Assembly: GCA_025449115.1 (NCBI GenBank)
Contig: JAHLKC010000030.1
Span: forward strand, 186,001-250,000
Direction: 5' to 3'
Source of the DNA: Chytridium lagenaria
Lineage: Eukaryota > Chytridiomycota > Chytridiomycetes > Chytridiales > Chytridiaceae
DNA length: 64,000 bases
Positions 1-11,396 of the stretch are shown in pieces (the stretch's first letter is position 1; every line of letters begins with the position of its first letter). The notes under the pieces were generated by a model. That model saw only the letters and a program-made list of their open reading frames with translations, was not told the origin of the DNA and searched no databases. The position numbers and the translations under genes are program-made.

Positions 1-752
1 TCGTCCTCAGTGAACCCAGCGAGCACAGCGTTGTGCTCTTCTTCATCATCGTCCAGCCCCTCAAATTCCCCAGAAAACAGATCTTGGTCCACGTCCACTG
101 TGACATCCCCATCTTGAAGGAGATGTACATCGGATTTAGCCAAAGACTTGTCTTTCTCGAAAAGCTGCCGTCCAGTCAGCCTTCCCTTTAAACTATCTGC
201 TGCTCGTGCGGCCTTGCCAGTGGCAACTTGAGTAATTGCGGCCTTTTCCGCTTCTTTAAGCTCTCTTAAGTAGCCGTCTTTCCATGCACGGAATGAGTCT
301 GTAGTCACTTTGGTTCCGGCGTAGCGTGCTCTTTCTGCTTCTTCTTCGAGTCTCCGCTTCTCCTCCTCCTCTTTCTCCTTTCGGTCAGCTCGAACTCTAA
401 GCAGTTCTTCTAATTGCTCCTTTGCTGCAGAGTGAACCCCAAAAATCATTGCCATGCCCAATTGCTCGTCAGCAGCAATATCCACCTTTTCCATCAAAGA
501 AGCGATTTCATCAGCATCGAGATCGATTGAGTCAGAAACCTCGAATAGTGGTTTTTCATCAGGATATGAATCGGTGTAGGTGACAGTGAGGGAGTATTGT
601 GCAGCCGCATCCGCCAAAGAAAGAGCCCCATCGTCCGGCTTGACCAACAGATTGAACTTAGCGGGTGGGCCGGCGTCAATCTCCTCGAATTCCTCGAAGA
701 AGATCGATTTTAGAGCTTCAAGTTCGTTTGCTTGTTCTTCAGCATAATCCAT
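1..752 (-). CDS. RWD-domain protein, RWDD1/Gir2 family (3' end outside window)
   Basis: An open frame runs without introns from the ATG at 752 to the window edge, about 250 codons, close to the full length of RWDD1/Gir2 proteins (about 240-265). Residues 1-115 form an RWD domain: it opens MDYAEEQANELEALKSIF and contains the family's YPDEKP turn. A long charged helix follows (about 120-165, rich in E/K/R), then an acidic tail with clusters such as DDDEEEHN. Family knowledge: yeast Gir2 binds the DRG-type GTPase Rbg2 and Gcn1 and modulates Gcn2 signalling on ribosomes; RWDD1 stabilises DRG2. The protein should be cytosolic. No frame break is visible. The gene lies tail to head with the LARP7-like gene on the same strand, its start 165 bp beyond that gene's stop. 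Confidence 0.85.
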   Translation of the reverse strand, partial: MDYAEEQANELEALKSIFFEEFEEIDAGPPAKFNLLVKPDDGALSLADAAAQYSLTVTYTDSYPDEKPLFEVSDSIDLDADEIASLMEKVDIAADEQLGMAMIFGVHSAAKEQLEELLRVRADRKEKEEEEKRRLEEEAERARYAGTKVTTDSFRAWKDGYLRELKEAEKAAITQVATGKAARAADSLKGRLTGRQLFEKDKSLAKSDVHLLQDGDVTVDVDQDLFSGEFEGLDDDEEEHNAVLAGFTED

Positions 753-916
753 TTTTTGATTTTCTTGATTTGGTTGGTTGTCACTGATTTTACATCAACT
801 CCCTCATCCTTACAACCAACTTTGTTTCGATGTAATAAGTCTTTCCACAATAATACTAGAGCAATAGTCCTTACTTAGTTAACTTGAAAGAAGTTTTTTC
901 TTTTTTCTTTATTATG

Positions 917-2356
917 CTAATCTTCAAAAAGGTGGTGTGTGTGTTTGGAGTTTTCAATCAAAACTGGCTCAAGTATTTTGCTCTCAGCAGCCCTAATGCC
1001 ATCTCTCTCCTTTTTAGAATGATTTATGTGCTTCCAATATCTTGCTTCGTCAACACCTAGAAGGCTACATAATCTATCTTGATTTGAATGCTCACCTTTC
1101 AAAATAACAACTTCTACCGTCTCAGTGCTTGCTCTCATTTATCCGAAACTTCAACGACAAAACTTTCAGTTTTTCTCTTTTTCGATGACTTGGACCGCAA
1201 AGTACCCGTGTCATCTTTGTGTGTTTGAAAAATCTCCTCCTTCCGAAAAAAGGTGGACCCAAGAATCGCGCCGGAGCTTGTTTTAAATCGAACATATCCC
1301 TAAAGAAACATTAAACTTTAATAAAATACAATGTCCACCTCCTTCTCGCCTCGCTGGTAATCTACAAAGCTGACAGGTGCCACCATTTCAAACAATTGCT
1401 ACTCAAACGTTAACTTATAAAGTCACATTAATACAAAACCTTCAACACTTTTGCTGAAGTGTTAGGGTGGACATTTTTAAACTGGCAAACTGTTCCTCCC
1501 TCAAACTTTAGAGTTGTTTCAGTTCCCGACGCTCCTCGCAACAACGCTGTCAATTTCTCTTTACGCTCCTGCTGTTTCTCCATATAAATTTTGGTCCTAA
1601 AGTCCCACTCAGTTCTGCGCAATTAGTAAAAAACAAAAATCCGACGCCCTTACATTGGCAAAACTCTAATTCCGTCTAAGTCATCCCGAACTCGCTTTAA
1701 AGACTGAGAGCCTCGTCCTCCTTTTGACAATCGCAAAGACCTGATGGCCGACCGAAGTTTTAGGCACTCTTTTTCTGTAACGCATGTCACAAAGGCATAT
1801 ATTGATGTCCTTTTTGATGGCTCATAAATTTCTCCATGTAATAGTGGTGCCGGCCAAACGATTTGGTCAATAGTTGCAAAGTCCTTCAACATTTCTTTCA
1901 AGGACTTATATGTAGAGTCCCTGGGAAGATTTTCCTTAAAACTCTATCAGCTTCTGGTGGGGTGTTGTTGTTACCAGATAAACGGTTCGCTTTGCATCAA
2001 AGTCGTGAGGGTGTTTGACTGTTTCGTCCGAACACAATCTCCGTACTCATTTACCTAAAACTGTTACCCTATAAATAAAATACCTATACCTCAAGAATCT
2101 CTGAATACTGCCGAACGGCTTTTGCAACAACAGCTTCATCTTTGGCAAGCCCTCCGAGTCGATGTCCATGAGAAAAGAAATCCATGCGAACCCCTGAATC
2201 GATATTAGACCGCATCCCGTCATTTCACGCACATCTATCTGGATCTTCCTTAATAGTATTTTGCAACAATAGGTCTATTCTCAAGCTGCATGGCGTAAAA
2301 AAACTCTCCAGCAACTCCACTATCTTCCTTTCAAGCTTTTGATGGGTTTCTGGCAT
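917..2356 (-). CDS. La-related protein, LARP7/Pof8-like (La motif, RRM, C-terminal xRRM-like region)
   Basis: Translation from the ATG at 2356 begins MPETHQKLERKIVELLESFF and runs into a La-motif pattern (SLRIDLLLQNTIKEDPDR). After a short intron it continues MDFFSHGHRLGGLAKDEAVV, the second half of a La motif. Further exons give an RRM-like part (RTVYL, then DFATIDQIVWPAPLLHGEI) and a basic linker. The C-terminus contains ARYWKHINHSKKERDG, which resembles the xRRM helix of LARP7 proteins. LARP7 members bind the 3' oligo-U of Pol III RNAs (U6, 7SK) or telomerase RNA; S. pombe Pof8/Lar7 matures telomerase RNA and U6. At least two 1-nt frame shifts (about 1935-2005) are needed to join the RRM. 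Its start codon is 30 bp from that of the kinesin gene. The La motif is a firm call; the LARP7 subgroup rather than genuine La is inferred from the C-terminal motif. Confidence 0.6.
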
Positions 2357-2386
2357 TGAGATTCTTGACAATTCACCCCGACAAAC
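2357..2386. promoter_or_regulatory. 30-bp divergent gap between the LARP7-like and kinesin start codons
   Basis: The minus-strand ATG of the La-related gene is at 2356 and the plus-strand ATG of the kinesin at 2387. Both starts are supported by the protein signatures that follow at once (MPETHQKLERKIVELLES and MATSAVQVVVRLKP). Any promoter must overlap the 5' exon of the other gene, or transcription starts are very close to the ATGs. No TATA element is seen. Confidence 0.5.
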
Positions 2387-5300
2387 ATGGCCACCTCAGC
2401 AGTTCAAGTGGTAGTAAGGCTAAAGCCTCCCTGCGAAGTTTCCAAGGTTGAAATAAACCCGAATGAGATGCGAGGAATATGCTTGAAATGTTTAAATGAA
2501 AATTCGGTTAGCCTTCAGCGGGAGGGTGGGGGTGAAGGTTTGTCCATTCAAATGACATTTTGAAATGCAACCCATTCTGAGGATGATTCAGATAAAAGGA
2601 GGAACTTCACATACGACGGCGTGTTAAAGGCAGAAACAGGCCAAGTGGATTTGAAGACAAAATATTTTCTAACGAAAGAAGGAAGTTATATAACGAAAGA
2701 GTCTCGAGCCTTGTCAAGAGCTTTGTCGATGGTACAAACGTTACCATTCTTGCTTAGTAGGTTTTCATATATTCTTTCTGTTAAATTTATGTAGTGGGCA
2801 AACTTCATCTGGAAAGGTGAAAGGTTCGATGATGGCGTTTCTCAAAGTGTTTTAGACCTTTACGATGGGAACAAGTTACCAAAAGGAACTTGGGGATGAA
2901 GGCCTTGGAATTATTCCACGGGCCGCCGCTAATATTATATCCCTCGTTGAGGTTTGTTTTTTTTACTCGTCATTAATTAATATTAACTATGAATATTAGT
3001 CAAAGCGAAAGGTTACTCCTGGTGTTAATTTTCAAATACGCTGTCACTTTGTAGAAATTTATCAGGAGCAGGTAAAAACTTTCCCGCTTCTTCTGCGAGC
3101 CAAAAAAAGGATATCTTTTCATTCTTTCCCAGTTTCGAGACTTGCTGAATCCTGAAACCGATCCGAAAACTATCACAATTCGAGAAGATAAATTCGGCCA
3201 ATTAATGCTGACTGGCGTCCACACAAAGGTTGTTGAAAATGTCGAAGATATTATGAGGTTCTTTTTCATCACCTGCTTGCCGTCTCAATCAAATTCTAGA
3301 TGCCTAGAAGAGGGTGGCGTTGAGAGAACAACTGGAGATAACAATGTGCACGTAAAATCCTCAAGAAGTCACGCTATTTTTACAATTACTTTGCTTCAAA
3401 GAGTTGATACTGCAAGCGGTGGAACTAATTTATCTTGGGATCCCGATTGGAAAACAAAAATTTCCAAATTGAATTTGGTTGATTTAGCAGGTGATTTTCG
3501 CTGGCTCAACAAAGCTTACGTAAAAGGTTCTGAGCGGTTAAAAAGAACCGGTGCTGAGGGAATTCGATTGAAAGAGTCGGTCAAAATCAATGGAGGATTA
3601 CTCGCTTTGAGTAATGTAATCGGGGCGTTGGGTTCATTTGGCGAGGGGCTACAGGGTGGGTCGCCTCAACAAAAGGAGACTGTATTTGTTCCTTATCGGG
3701 ACTCGAAACTTACTAGGTTGAACGACTATATTTCTCTTGCGTCCATTAAATAAGTAGGTTTCTCCAGGATTCTTTGGGCGGAAATGCCAAAACCCTGATG
3801 GTCGCATGTGTGAGGTCTGATCATTATGCTTATCCCACTGATTGTCTCTAGTTCCATGGAAAATGATTTTGAAGAAACTCTCAATACTCTAAAGTGAGAT
3901 ATCACCTACTTTTCTAACCCCACCTACTTTCTAACTCCACATTTTCTTCCACTAATCGCCTAAAGATACGCAGAAAGGGCTAGGAAGATACAGAACAAGC
4001 CCATAGTCCAGGACTTCAGCGAATCGGTCCGTGCTCTTCTTCTTTTTTTCTAATTTATATAGGCTATTCTTGTGCTATCGTTGAATCAAAAGATAAACGA
4101 GCTGGAGCGAAAATTGAGCATTTATGAGAATGACGCGATAGAAAAGGCAGCAGACAATAATTTGGTTGCGGACATGAAAGGATCTGAGGATATGCTAAAA
4201 CACCGCTACGGCCAATACACAGTTGCTTGAGGAACTTAAAATCAGGACAATAAGGGGAACGAGTAAAAAATGGCTTGAAATATCTTCTTAAATTTTAAAG
4301 ATGCTTTGAAAATGTTGAAAAAAGTATCCCGTGAAAATCGGCGCTTGCAGCAGCAGATCGAAGAGCTTGAAGAGGTAGTTTTTGAATTTTTTTGATCTGA
4401 TAAATGGCTAGATTGCCATGTCCAATCAAGTCGTCACTGGTAACTATAAGATAATAGTATATCAACTCCCTGACCATATTTAGACAAATCAAAACATACC
4501 GAGCCTTCCCAGTCTTTAGACAGAGACGCTATTGCTACTAAAGACACTAGGTAGTGATAATTTACGAGTTTATCTAATTGGATTAGTAACGCTGAGTCGC
4601 AAACCCAACCATTTACGAACCGCTTTCAAGCTCTCCAAAAACTTCTCACGTTCACCAATGATTCATTCTTTAAACCCGACATATATCCTGAAGATCCAAA
4701 CTTGACGCATGATGTAATTGTGGGAAGTGTACTATCTCATGCCATGGTAAAATCTATGGATGAGTCTTGGGTCGCAAGGTGGGTCTTTGTGCAAGCTGGG
4801 CTCCAGTAACGGATGTAGCGTGGCAGTAGCTGCAGAAGGATACGATTCTGTTGCGAATCATATGCAACACAAAAGTGCTATTATGGACGAAGTTCCCGAT
4901 ATGCAACTTGTTGTGAAGGCACGAGAAGGCGATTTTGTCCTCTCCGTAGATGGCGCGACCAGAAAAGACGAGAATATTTTAGCTAGCGCGATAGAAGAAA
5001 CTAAAAAATGACCCGTATGCGATTGAAGTTTTACTTCGTCTTGTAAGTGGATGATTGTCAAATATTGACCAACCAAACTGTGTAGAAGCAAAATACTTCC
5101 ACTCCGATCTCAGTTGTAGTCGAGTGTCTGCGGGAGATTATCAACCTCAAACACTCCAACTTATCCCGTGATGAAGAAATAACAGATCTTCAAGACATGG
5201 TATCTCTTCTTGAGCAGAAATGTAAAAACCTAGGGAAGTCCTATGAGCGTAGAATAAAAGAGCTGGAAAAGGTGAGTAAATAATGATTATATATGATGAG

Positions 5301-7774
5301 CTGATTTCAGAAAAGAACCTAGTTGAAGCCCCCACGACTGTATATATTAAACAAATTGAAGATGCTGAATGCCAAACCGACAGTGATTTTTTGAGCCTGC
5401 AGAATGATCTGGTATATTATCGGAATCTAAGCAAGGAATTGAAGTCAAACTGCGTAATTTTAATAATAAATCATGAGGATTATTCATATACAGCGACTTC
5501 AGCTTCCAAAATAAACTTGTCAAATAATAACATTTCTGACAAGGAAGTCCATATGATGTGGACCTTGCCGTCTCCCATCTGCGATCTCATATTAGAGTAC
5601 TGTACTGCCTATGACGTTCTTCACATCGGCCAAGTCAACAAGTTTTGGTACCAGTGCGCCTCAAACCCAAATCTTTGGCACCGTCTATGCGAGCAAGAAA
5701 AATTATCCGTCATCTCCGAGCTCCAGCTCACCCATCTCCTCTCAAAGTGTCAAGGATCATTTAAAAACCTCTGGAAAGAGGTTTGGAAAGACTCTGCCAG
5801 AGTTAAATCAAATTGGGTGGCAGGACGTTGCTCAACCTCTTATGTCGAGGTACTTGACGTGAGAGACTCGATCACATGGTAAGCCTTTTATTGAAAGTGA
5901 CACCTTCTAACACTTTCAAAGCGTCAAGTTTGATGCAGATAAAGTAGTAGTTGGATCTCGACGACATAAGCTGCTACTTAATAATGATCCGTATCAATTA
6001 TCCCGATTTTACACAAAATCAGAAAGGACTAGTCAAAAAGCTGCATCGCTAAGCTTTTCTCCTGAGCATGAAACATCCATCCTATGCCTCGATTTCTGTT
6101 CAGCATCTTCAGCAATCTGCCAATTTATCGTAACTGGGATAGTGCTGGAAACATCATGCTCTGGAATACTTTCACTGGTACACGTCTTGCTCAAATTAAA
6201 AAGGCCCATCTTGGCGGAGTCTCTGGAGTTCTCCTCATCGACGCTCCCACGAGTTTAACAAAGACACTGGTATAATTATAAGCACTGGATTTGACGGCCG
6301 CGTGCAAGTCTATGAGATATTTGCACCACATCCACTGAAGGAGGAGGACAAGAAAAGGCCTTCAGTTCGCGAGAGATTAAAACCACTGACGTATCGAGAG
6401 GCATATGTTTTGCTGTCTGAGATCACACGAAAATCTTTATTAAAAGATGGAATCTTGTCAACAAAACAAAAGTTTGGCCTGAAAAGGTTCCAAAAACGCA
6501 TGAAGGAAAATCGAAAAACGAAAGCGAAAGGCTTTTGTCTTTACTGCACCTCCATTTGGATTGAGTCAGATCGAGTCGGAACAAAGGAAAGATCCGCCAC
6601 GTTTCAGAAATGGGAGATCAAGTTTGTTTAGCCTTAGCTCTCTTAAGCTTAGTCGAGACTCCTTTGCTACACGTGAAACGGAGTTGAGAAAAAAGTAAGG
6701 CAGTCGTGGGATTAGGGTTTAATGATGTATTTCTAGAGGCTCGGAAGAATTATCTTCTTTGCAAATTCAAAAGCGGCCGGAGCCTGTCAATGCAGAATCA
6801 CCAAGTCCAATTTCTGTTAGAGAGCATTGTATAACTGCCACGGAACCATCGACGGCAATGTCGAAGTGCGGATCAACATCTATTCATATTAAGACTTCGT
6901 GGATAGCTCACACCAAAGACATATATTGTCTAAAGGCGTTCTCGGATGGGAATATAATCGCAACTGGATCTTTAGACTGGACAATAAAGGTGAAACTTGC
7001 TATGGTATTATTGAGCTGAGATCATCATCGTAGCTCTGGGAACTAAGTACGGGCAAATGCAAACATACTCTACAAGGGCACACTGATTCAATTACGACCA
7101 TTTGCCTGATGGATTTCTCGGTCTTCAGTTCTTCGCTCGACGGAACAATAAGAGGTATTAAAAGTTAACAGGTTCAATCATATGCTGAATATTCCCTTAG
7201 AATGGGATTCAGTTAGCGGATATTGTAAAAAAGTGATTATAAGTGGTCACGGGAGAACTAGAGCTATTGACTGCTGCGGATCTTGGCTGGTTAGTGGGGG
7301 ATGGGATGAAAATATACGAGGTTTGTATCGCGCAAAGAAATCATTATAACTTACATACCTGCAGTTTGGAACGCAATGACAGGCAAAATGGTCCACGAAT
7401 TTTCACTTGAGCGAGGCCCTATTGTATCAGTGCAAGCCACTGACCGGATGATTATTGTTGCTACCAAAGGTCAAGGGATTGAGAACGAAATAACTTTGAT
7501 GGATTTTGGTGATGAGGACTTAAGAGCTGAGGCAAAGTCCAGTGAAGACGTCAAAGATGATGCTTTACAGCCGACGTCTATATTGTCAGAGACCATTCTG
7601 ACACTTAGGCGACAGTTTTATCATAGTACGGAACTGTCGGAGGACCATACTATACAAAACGTGGATGAGGTCACGGACTACCAGCCTTGCACTGAAGGAG
7701 ATGACTATTCAGATGATGAAGATAATGGAAGTGATTTTACGTGGGAAGACGCGGAGGGTGAAGAAATTCTTTAA
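2387..7774 (+). CDS. Kinesin-4-type motor fused to coiled coil, F-box and WD40 repeats (candidate single chimeric gene)
   Basis: The motor starts MATSAVQVVVRLKP. Splicing 35-45 nt introns gives NVTILAYGQTSSGKTFTMG (P-loop), LGIIPRAAANIISLVE, the switch I motif SSRSHAIFT and switch II LVDLAGSERLKRTGAEG. ESVKINGGLLALSNVIGALG and TLKYAERARKIQNKP follow, a kinesin-4 (KIF4/KIF21) signature. From 4072 to about 5275 the protein is coiled-coil rich (LNQKINELERKL, RRLQQQIEELEE, YERRIKELEK). At 5555-5700 it becomes a canonical F-box (LPSPICDLILEYCTAYDVLH, then NLWHRLCEQE). WD40 repeats follow to 7774 (GNIMLWNTFTG, GSLDWTIK, SSSLDGTIR, SGGWDENIR), ending in an acidic tail. KIF21 kinesins carry C-terminal WD40 repeats but no known F-box. 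Continuity is inferred: the coiled-coil exon ends at a good donor (AAAGGTGAGT) whose acceptor opens the F-box exon in frame. One-nt breaks near 4200 and 5003-5008 (A6) are corrected. Alternative: two genes, with an FBXW protein starting near 5283. Confidence 0.7.
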
Positions 7775-7842
7775 TTATTAAAAGCTCTGTACATTATCTA
7801 TATGCGCATGAGGTTGCAATACAACGGATACTTGTTAGGGTC

Positions 7843-8847
7843 TTAAAAATGGCGCGACCAATTATGATCCTTTCCCTCTCCTTCCACTTCCACCGAAATC
7901 ATTTTCACACCTTCGGTAATTCCCATTGTACCCTTCAACTCAGCTACTCTGTCCTTGGGCAATGACTTCAAGCGTGGGGTCCCTTTTCCCGCGATCAAAA
8001 CACCGTCTGCAGCAGGCCCTAATCGATCTTTCACCAAGGTTGCCGTATGAGCCGCAACAGCTATCAACTGTCTCGGGATATCCAAAGTCACATGTGGGTT
8101 CTCATCCTTTGCTTTCTTTTCAGCGGAGCGCAAGTCCTGAATGGGAGGAAGTGATTTGGATTTTTCAAGATTCGTGAGTGAAGGTGAGAGTTCTGCTACT
8201 AAACGTCTGGGTATGTCCTGGCAGCGCATCGGGTTGAACGTGTTATTTTTGAGGTAAAGATGGGCGGATCGCATTGCTGTCCGATACTAATTATAAGTGA
8301 GCATGTTGTTTTAAAACACTTTAATACTAAGGATTTTGCGTCCTCCTCTGCCAACTTTTTTCCTGCATCGGTTTGATGGTATTCAAGGGTGATGGGATTG
8401 TAGTTGACGCTGGTATTAGAGTTGACTTGTCAACGCATTTCACACTAAATGTATAACAATACCTGTTTTTTCCTATCTTTGATCCTTTATGTTCCATTGC
8501 CATTGTTCTTCGACTTTGTTAAAGTCGTCCGACATCTTATTCCAGCGGTTGCTCTCCAAGTCGTTTTTCCATTGCCTAGTGAGAGGTCCAATTTAAGATG
8601 AAATTATTGAAACATATCCTTCATACCGTTTAAAATTTATCCTCTGATTCTTATGCTCCCTATCCTTTTCTCTCCTACTTTGTTCTTCCTCAGCAACGTT
8701 TGTCTTGTACCGATCAGCATCTATACACCATTAGACTACGTCAACATAAGCTTTCCGTGTAAGCTCACCCTCTTTAAATCCATGCGGTCCACCAAATAGA
8801 AAGATATCACTGCTACGGTTCTTCGTATTTTCGCCAATACGTGGCAT
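7843..8847 (-). CDS. Unrecognised conserved-looking protein with NYNPIT motif
   Basis: A multi-exon minus-strand gene starts at 8847 with MPRIGENTKNRSSDIFLFGG. A charged helical part follows (DADRYKTNVAEEEQSRREK, then WNKMSDDFNKVEEQWQW). After further short introns comes NTSVNYNPITLEYHQTDAGK, then MRSAHLYLKNNTFNPM and IPRRLVAELS, and a basic C-terminus ending at 7843. I do not recognise the family. The short protein with repeated aromatic/Asn-Pro-Ile motifs resembles small ciliary or flagellar proteins of zoosporic organisms, but that is a guess from style only. It is convergent with the kinesin/WD40 gene (68 bp between stops) and lies just downstream of RRP8. Exon joins around 8290-8480 are approximate. 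Confidence 0.5.
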
Positions 8848-8942
8848 CTTCCAACTTCACTCAGGATGCACTTGGCTGACAGCTTTTTCACAGGGAATGT
8901 CAGAAATCCGTCACTCCACTTTTGACAATCTCACTCAAATTA

Positions 8943-10476
8943 TTATCTTTTCTTATAAATACAGGGTGTAAGCAGCTCTTCAGGGTTTTCAATGCGTACA
9001 GTAGATTTCTTCTTGGAAAGCTTGACAAAATTGAACATGATGAACATTTTGTTGCTTTCATCCTGAATTAAATTAACATAGATTAATCCCTGTCGTTTCA
9101 AAAAAGTGTAAACCAAGGGACTCGCCTTTAACCGGAGCTTAAACCCAATCGACTCTAAAGCCGCAACGAAGTTTTTAACGTCGGGAAACCTGCTCGTCAC
9201 TTCCGCAATCTTAAGCTCCCCACTTTCAAATATTAATCTTCAGACGCGATTAAAAATCCGATGTCACTTACTCTGGCTTCAAAATCCTCCAAGCTTCCGC
9301 CAAAAAGTCCATGAAGTTCGTTCCATCAACGCAAGGCAGAAAATCGCAACATCCACAGTCGCATCCTTCATCGGGACTTTCCTAATATCACAAGCCACAA
9401 CGCGTTCATTTGGCGCAACTAGATCGAAAGAGTGGACGACGAAAAGAGGAGTGCCGGTTTTAGGGTTTGACTGTAATAGTGATTCAGACAGCTTCGCTTC
9501 CCCGCATCCAAGATCAGCGATTACTAATGAGTTTTTCGACTGTTTTCGGGATTTGAGTTCCTTGATAAATAAGTCTTACAGGGTTGGAGGGCCAGAGCTC
9601 GACCTGAGATCTAAACCTTCGTGGTACTATTAAACAGTGGTGAGCATGCATGAGTTTAGAGAACTATAACATCAAGCAGCATAACTCACAACATCAAAGA
9701 GAGACGGGCTCGACTTGAATAATTTAAATGACTCGTCACTCTTTGTCGTGTAAAGTTTTTCGTTTATAAAACGAAAGTTTCCACCTGCCAGCTTTTCTTC
9801 ATCTTCGCTTGAAGTTCTGTCAATCCTGATGCAGTAGACGCCTCTGGGTTCTCTTCTTTCCTTTCTCATTTTTCTCACTTTGAGTTGATGCGGTGGTCTT
9901 TTGGCGAGATTCATTAGCTCTCGATTTTAGAAGGGCCTGGTTGGAAAATGTTAAAACAATATAAGCCGGATGGAGTAAACCTGAGTAAGCTTATTCCTTA
10001 GCTCAGCTTTTTTTGCAACTACGTTTGTTTTTGTAGTTTTTGAAAGGTCTTGAACTGCATTTATCCTCGCCTTTCAGGACCACAAAGAGAGGTTAAAATA
10101 AGGGAAACAACAACAACGTAATAATTCATTTAATTAAAGTCTTCAAAAGTAATAAGCCTCCTTACTTTTCAGTCTTTAGCACGCTTTTAGCAGCTTTGGG
10201 TCAGCGGGGGTTTTCTTTTCCGTTTTCAAAGGACTTTGCACAGCTTTAACAGGACTTGTCTAAGTAAAAAAAAAAAATCACTAAGTAAACGATGAGATCC
10301 AATCCAACCTTTTTATCCCTAAATTCGTCGCTAGATTCGATTTCTTGCCCTTAGATTTTACAATCTTAGATGATCCTCCTTTTTCCCCTCAACTCCATTC
10401 TCTTCGCCTTTCGTCGCTCTTGCGACCCCTCACCGCTCTTTCGTTTCCTTTTCGTTTTTTGGCCTTCGACACCCAT
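8943..10476 (-). CDS. RRP8: Ribosomal RNA-processing protein 8, 25S rRNA (adenine-N1) methyltransferase
   Basis: The ATG at 10476 opens a very basic nucleolar-type N-terminus (MGVEGQKTKRKRKSGEG). The conserved Rrp8 core follows: LAGGNFRFINEKLYTTKSDE, then LFDV joined by an intron to YHEGFRSQVELWPSNPV. The SAM-binding motif VIADLGCGEAKLSESL, HSFDLVAPNERVVACDI and VDVAIFCLALMGTNFMDFL come next, and the C-terminus is MTSRFPDVKNFVAALESIGF plus NKMFIMFNFVKL. Rrp8 is a nucleolar Rossmann-fold methyltransferase that makes m1A in helix 25.1 of 25S rRNA and acts in early pre-rRNA cleavage. Restoring the family sequence needs 1-nt corrections near 9323 (a G missing in GG), 9577 (extra A) and 9612-9617 (a T missing), all in short homopolymers. 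Another frame change lies in the N-terminal basic region near 10385. Confidence 0.9.
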
Positions 10477-10500
10477 CGTTACACTTAAACTTGTTGAAAA
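10477..10500. promoter_or_regulatory. 24-bp divergent gap between RRP8 and RRP40 start codons
   Basis: The RRP8 ATG (minus) is at 10476 and the RRP40 ATG (plus) at 10501. Both starts give family-like N-termini. Both proteins act in nucleolar rRNA maturation, so a shared bidirectional control region is plausible, but it would have to overlap coding sequence. Confidence 0.5.
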
Positions 10501-11396
10501 ATGGCTCCTGTTCTTCCTGGGGATATCTTGACTGTCCAGACGACTTCAACTGGACTAAAGTTGGGACCTGGACTACGACAGGACCTTGATAATGTCACAG
10601 CGACAAAGGCGGGGATTATGAGTCAGAATGCAAGTAGTGATCGTATCTGGTTACAAAGCTCGCAACGTCGTGTAAGTGGATTCGACAATTCTTTGATGCT
10701 TTTCCTGCTATTAGAGTGATACTTATTTGACTTTATTGGTCTGTTCTTATTATTTTAGTATGTTCCGCAAGTTGGGGAGTCCGTTATTGTGTTATTCAGC
10801 AAAGTCAGTTGAATCATATCGGGTGGATATTGCAAGTGCACATTCAGCCAGTTTAGGGAACCTGGCTTTTGAAAATGCAACGAAAAGGAACAAACCAAAC
10901 TTGGAGGTACTGCTATTGATGCAAGATAGGTCGATTCATTTACGATTACAACAATTAGGTAAAATACTCTTGTCTATGCTCGCGTGTCGCTTTCAAAACA
11001 AGGATATGGAGCCTGAATTGGAATGCTTTAATCCGTCAAATGGGAAAGCGGATGGGTTTGGCGAGTTAAAGGCGGATTATGTTCAAGACTAGCTTGTCGC
11101 TGTGTCGAAGGTAATATTCTTTCCTTCCTTCTCTTTTTTGTTGGACGTCCTAGTTCCGTCCTAATCGAAATCATACCTTTATAACAGTCTGCTCACACCG
11201 GGAAATGCATTACTGGAAGCTTTAGAAAGCTCTTTCTTTTGAGTTGGCAGTGGGCATGAATGGGCGGGATATGGGTAATGCAGATACGACGACACACACA
11301 GTGGCCTTGTGCATGCATTGAAGGGATCTGAAGGACTTCACTCGAAAAAATGTGAAAGAATATGTAAAGAGCATTGCAAAGTTGTTGATAATGTGA
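10501..11396 (+). CDS. RRP40: Exosome complex cap subunit Rrp40 (EXOSC3)
   Basis: Exon 1 (10501-10671) encodes MAPVLPGDILTVQTTSTGLK. After an intron ending at 10758 comes YVPQVGESVI, then ESYRVDIASAHSASLGNLAF, ENATKRNKPNLE, NKDMEPELECFNPSNGKADG and FGELKADYV. Later exons give LLTPGNALLEALES, FFELAVGMNGR and a C-terminal helix ending near 11396. This matches the N-terminal, S1 and KH domain order of Rrp40. Rrp40 is one of three RNA-binding cap subunits of the RNA exosome and guides substrates to the 3'-5' nuclease for 5.8S rRNA processing and RNA decay. The reading frame needs 1-nt corrections at about 10809-10811 (TT), 10994-10998 (A4) and 11237-11240 (T4), and the C-terminal 40 residues are uncertain in frame. 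It is divergent from RRP8. Confidence 0.85.

Noticed and set aside
3000..3272. Minus-strand 90-codon frame in the kinesin gene
   Set aside because: It overlaps conserved motor exons on the plus strand and has no protein resemblance.
9451..9633. Plus-strand 60-codon frame opposite RRP8
   Set aside because: It is antisense to the conserved SAM-binding region of RRP8.
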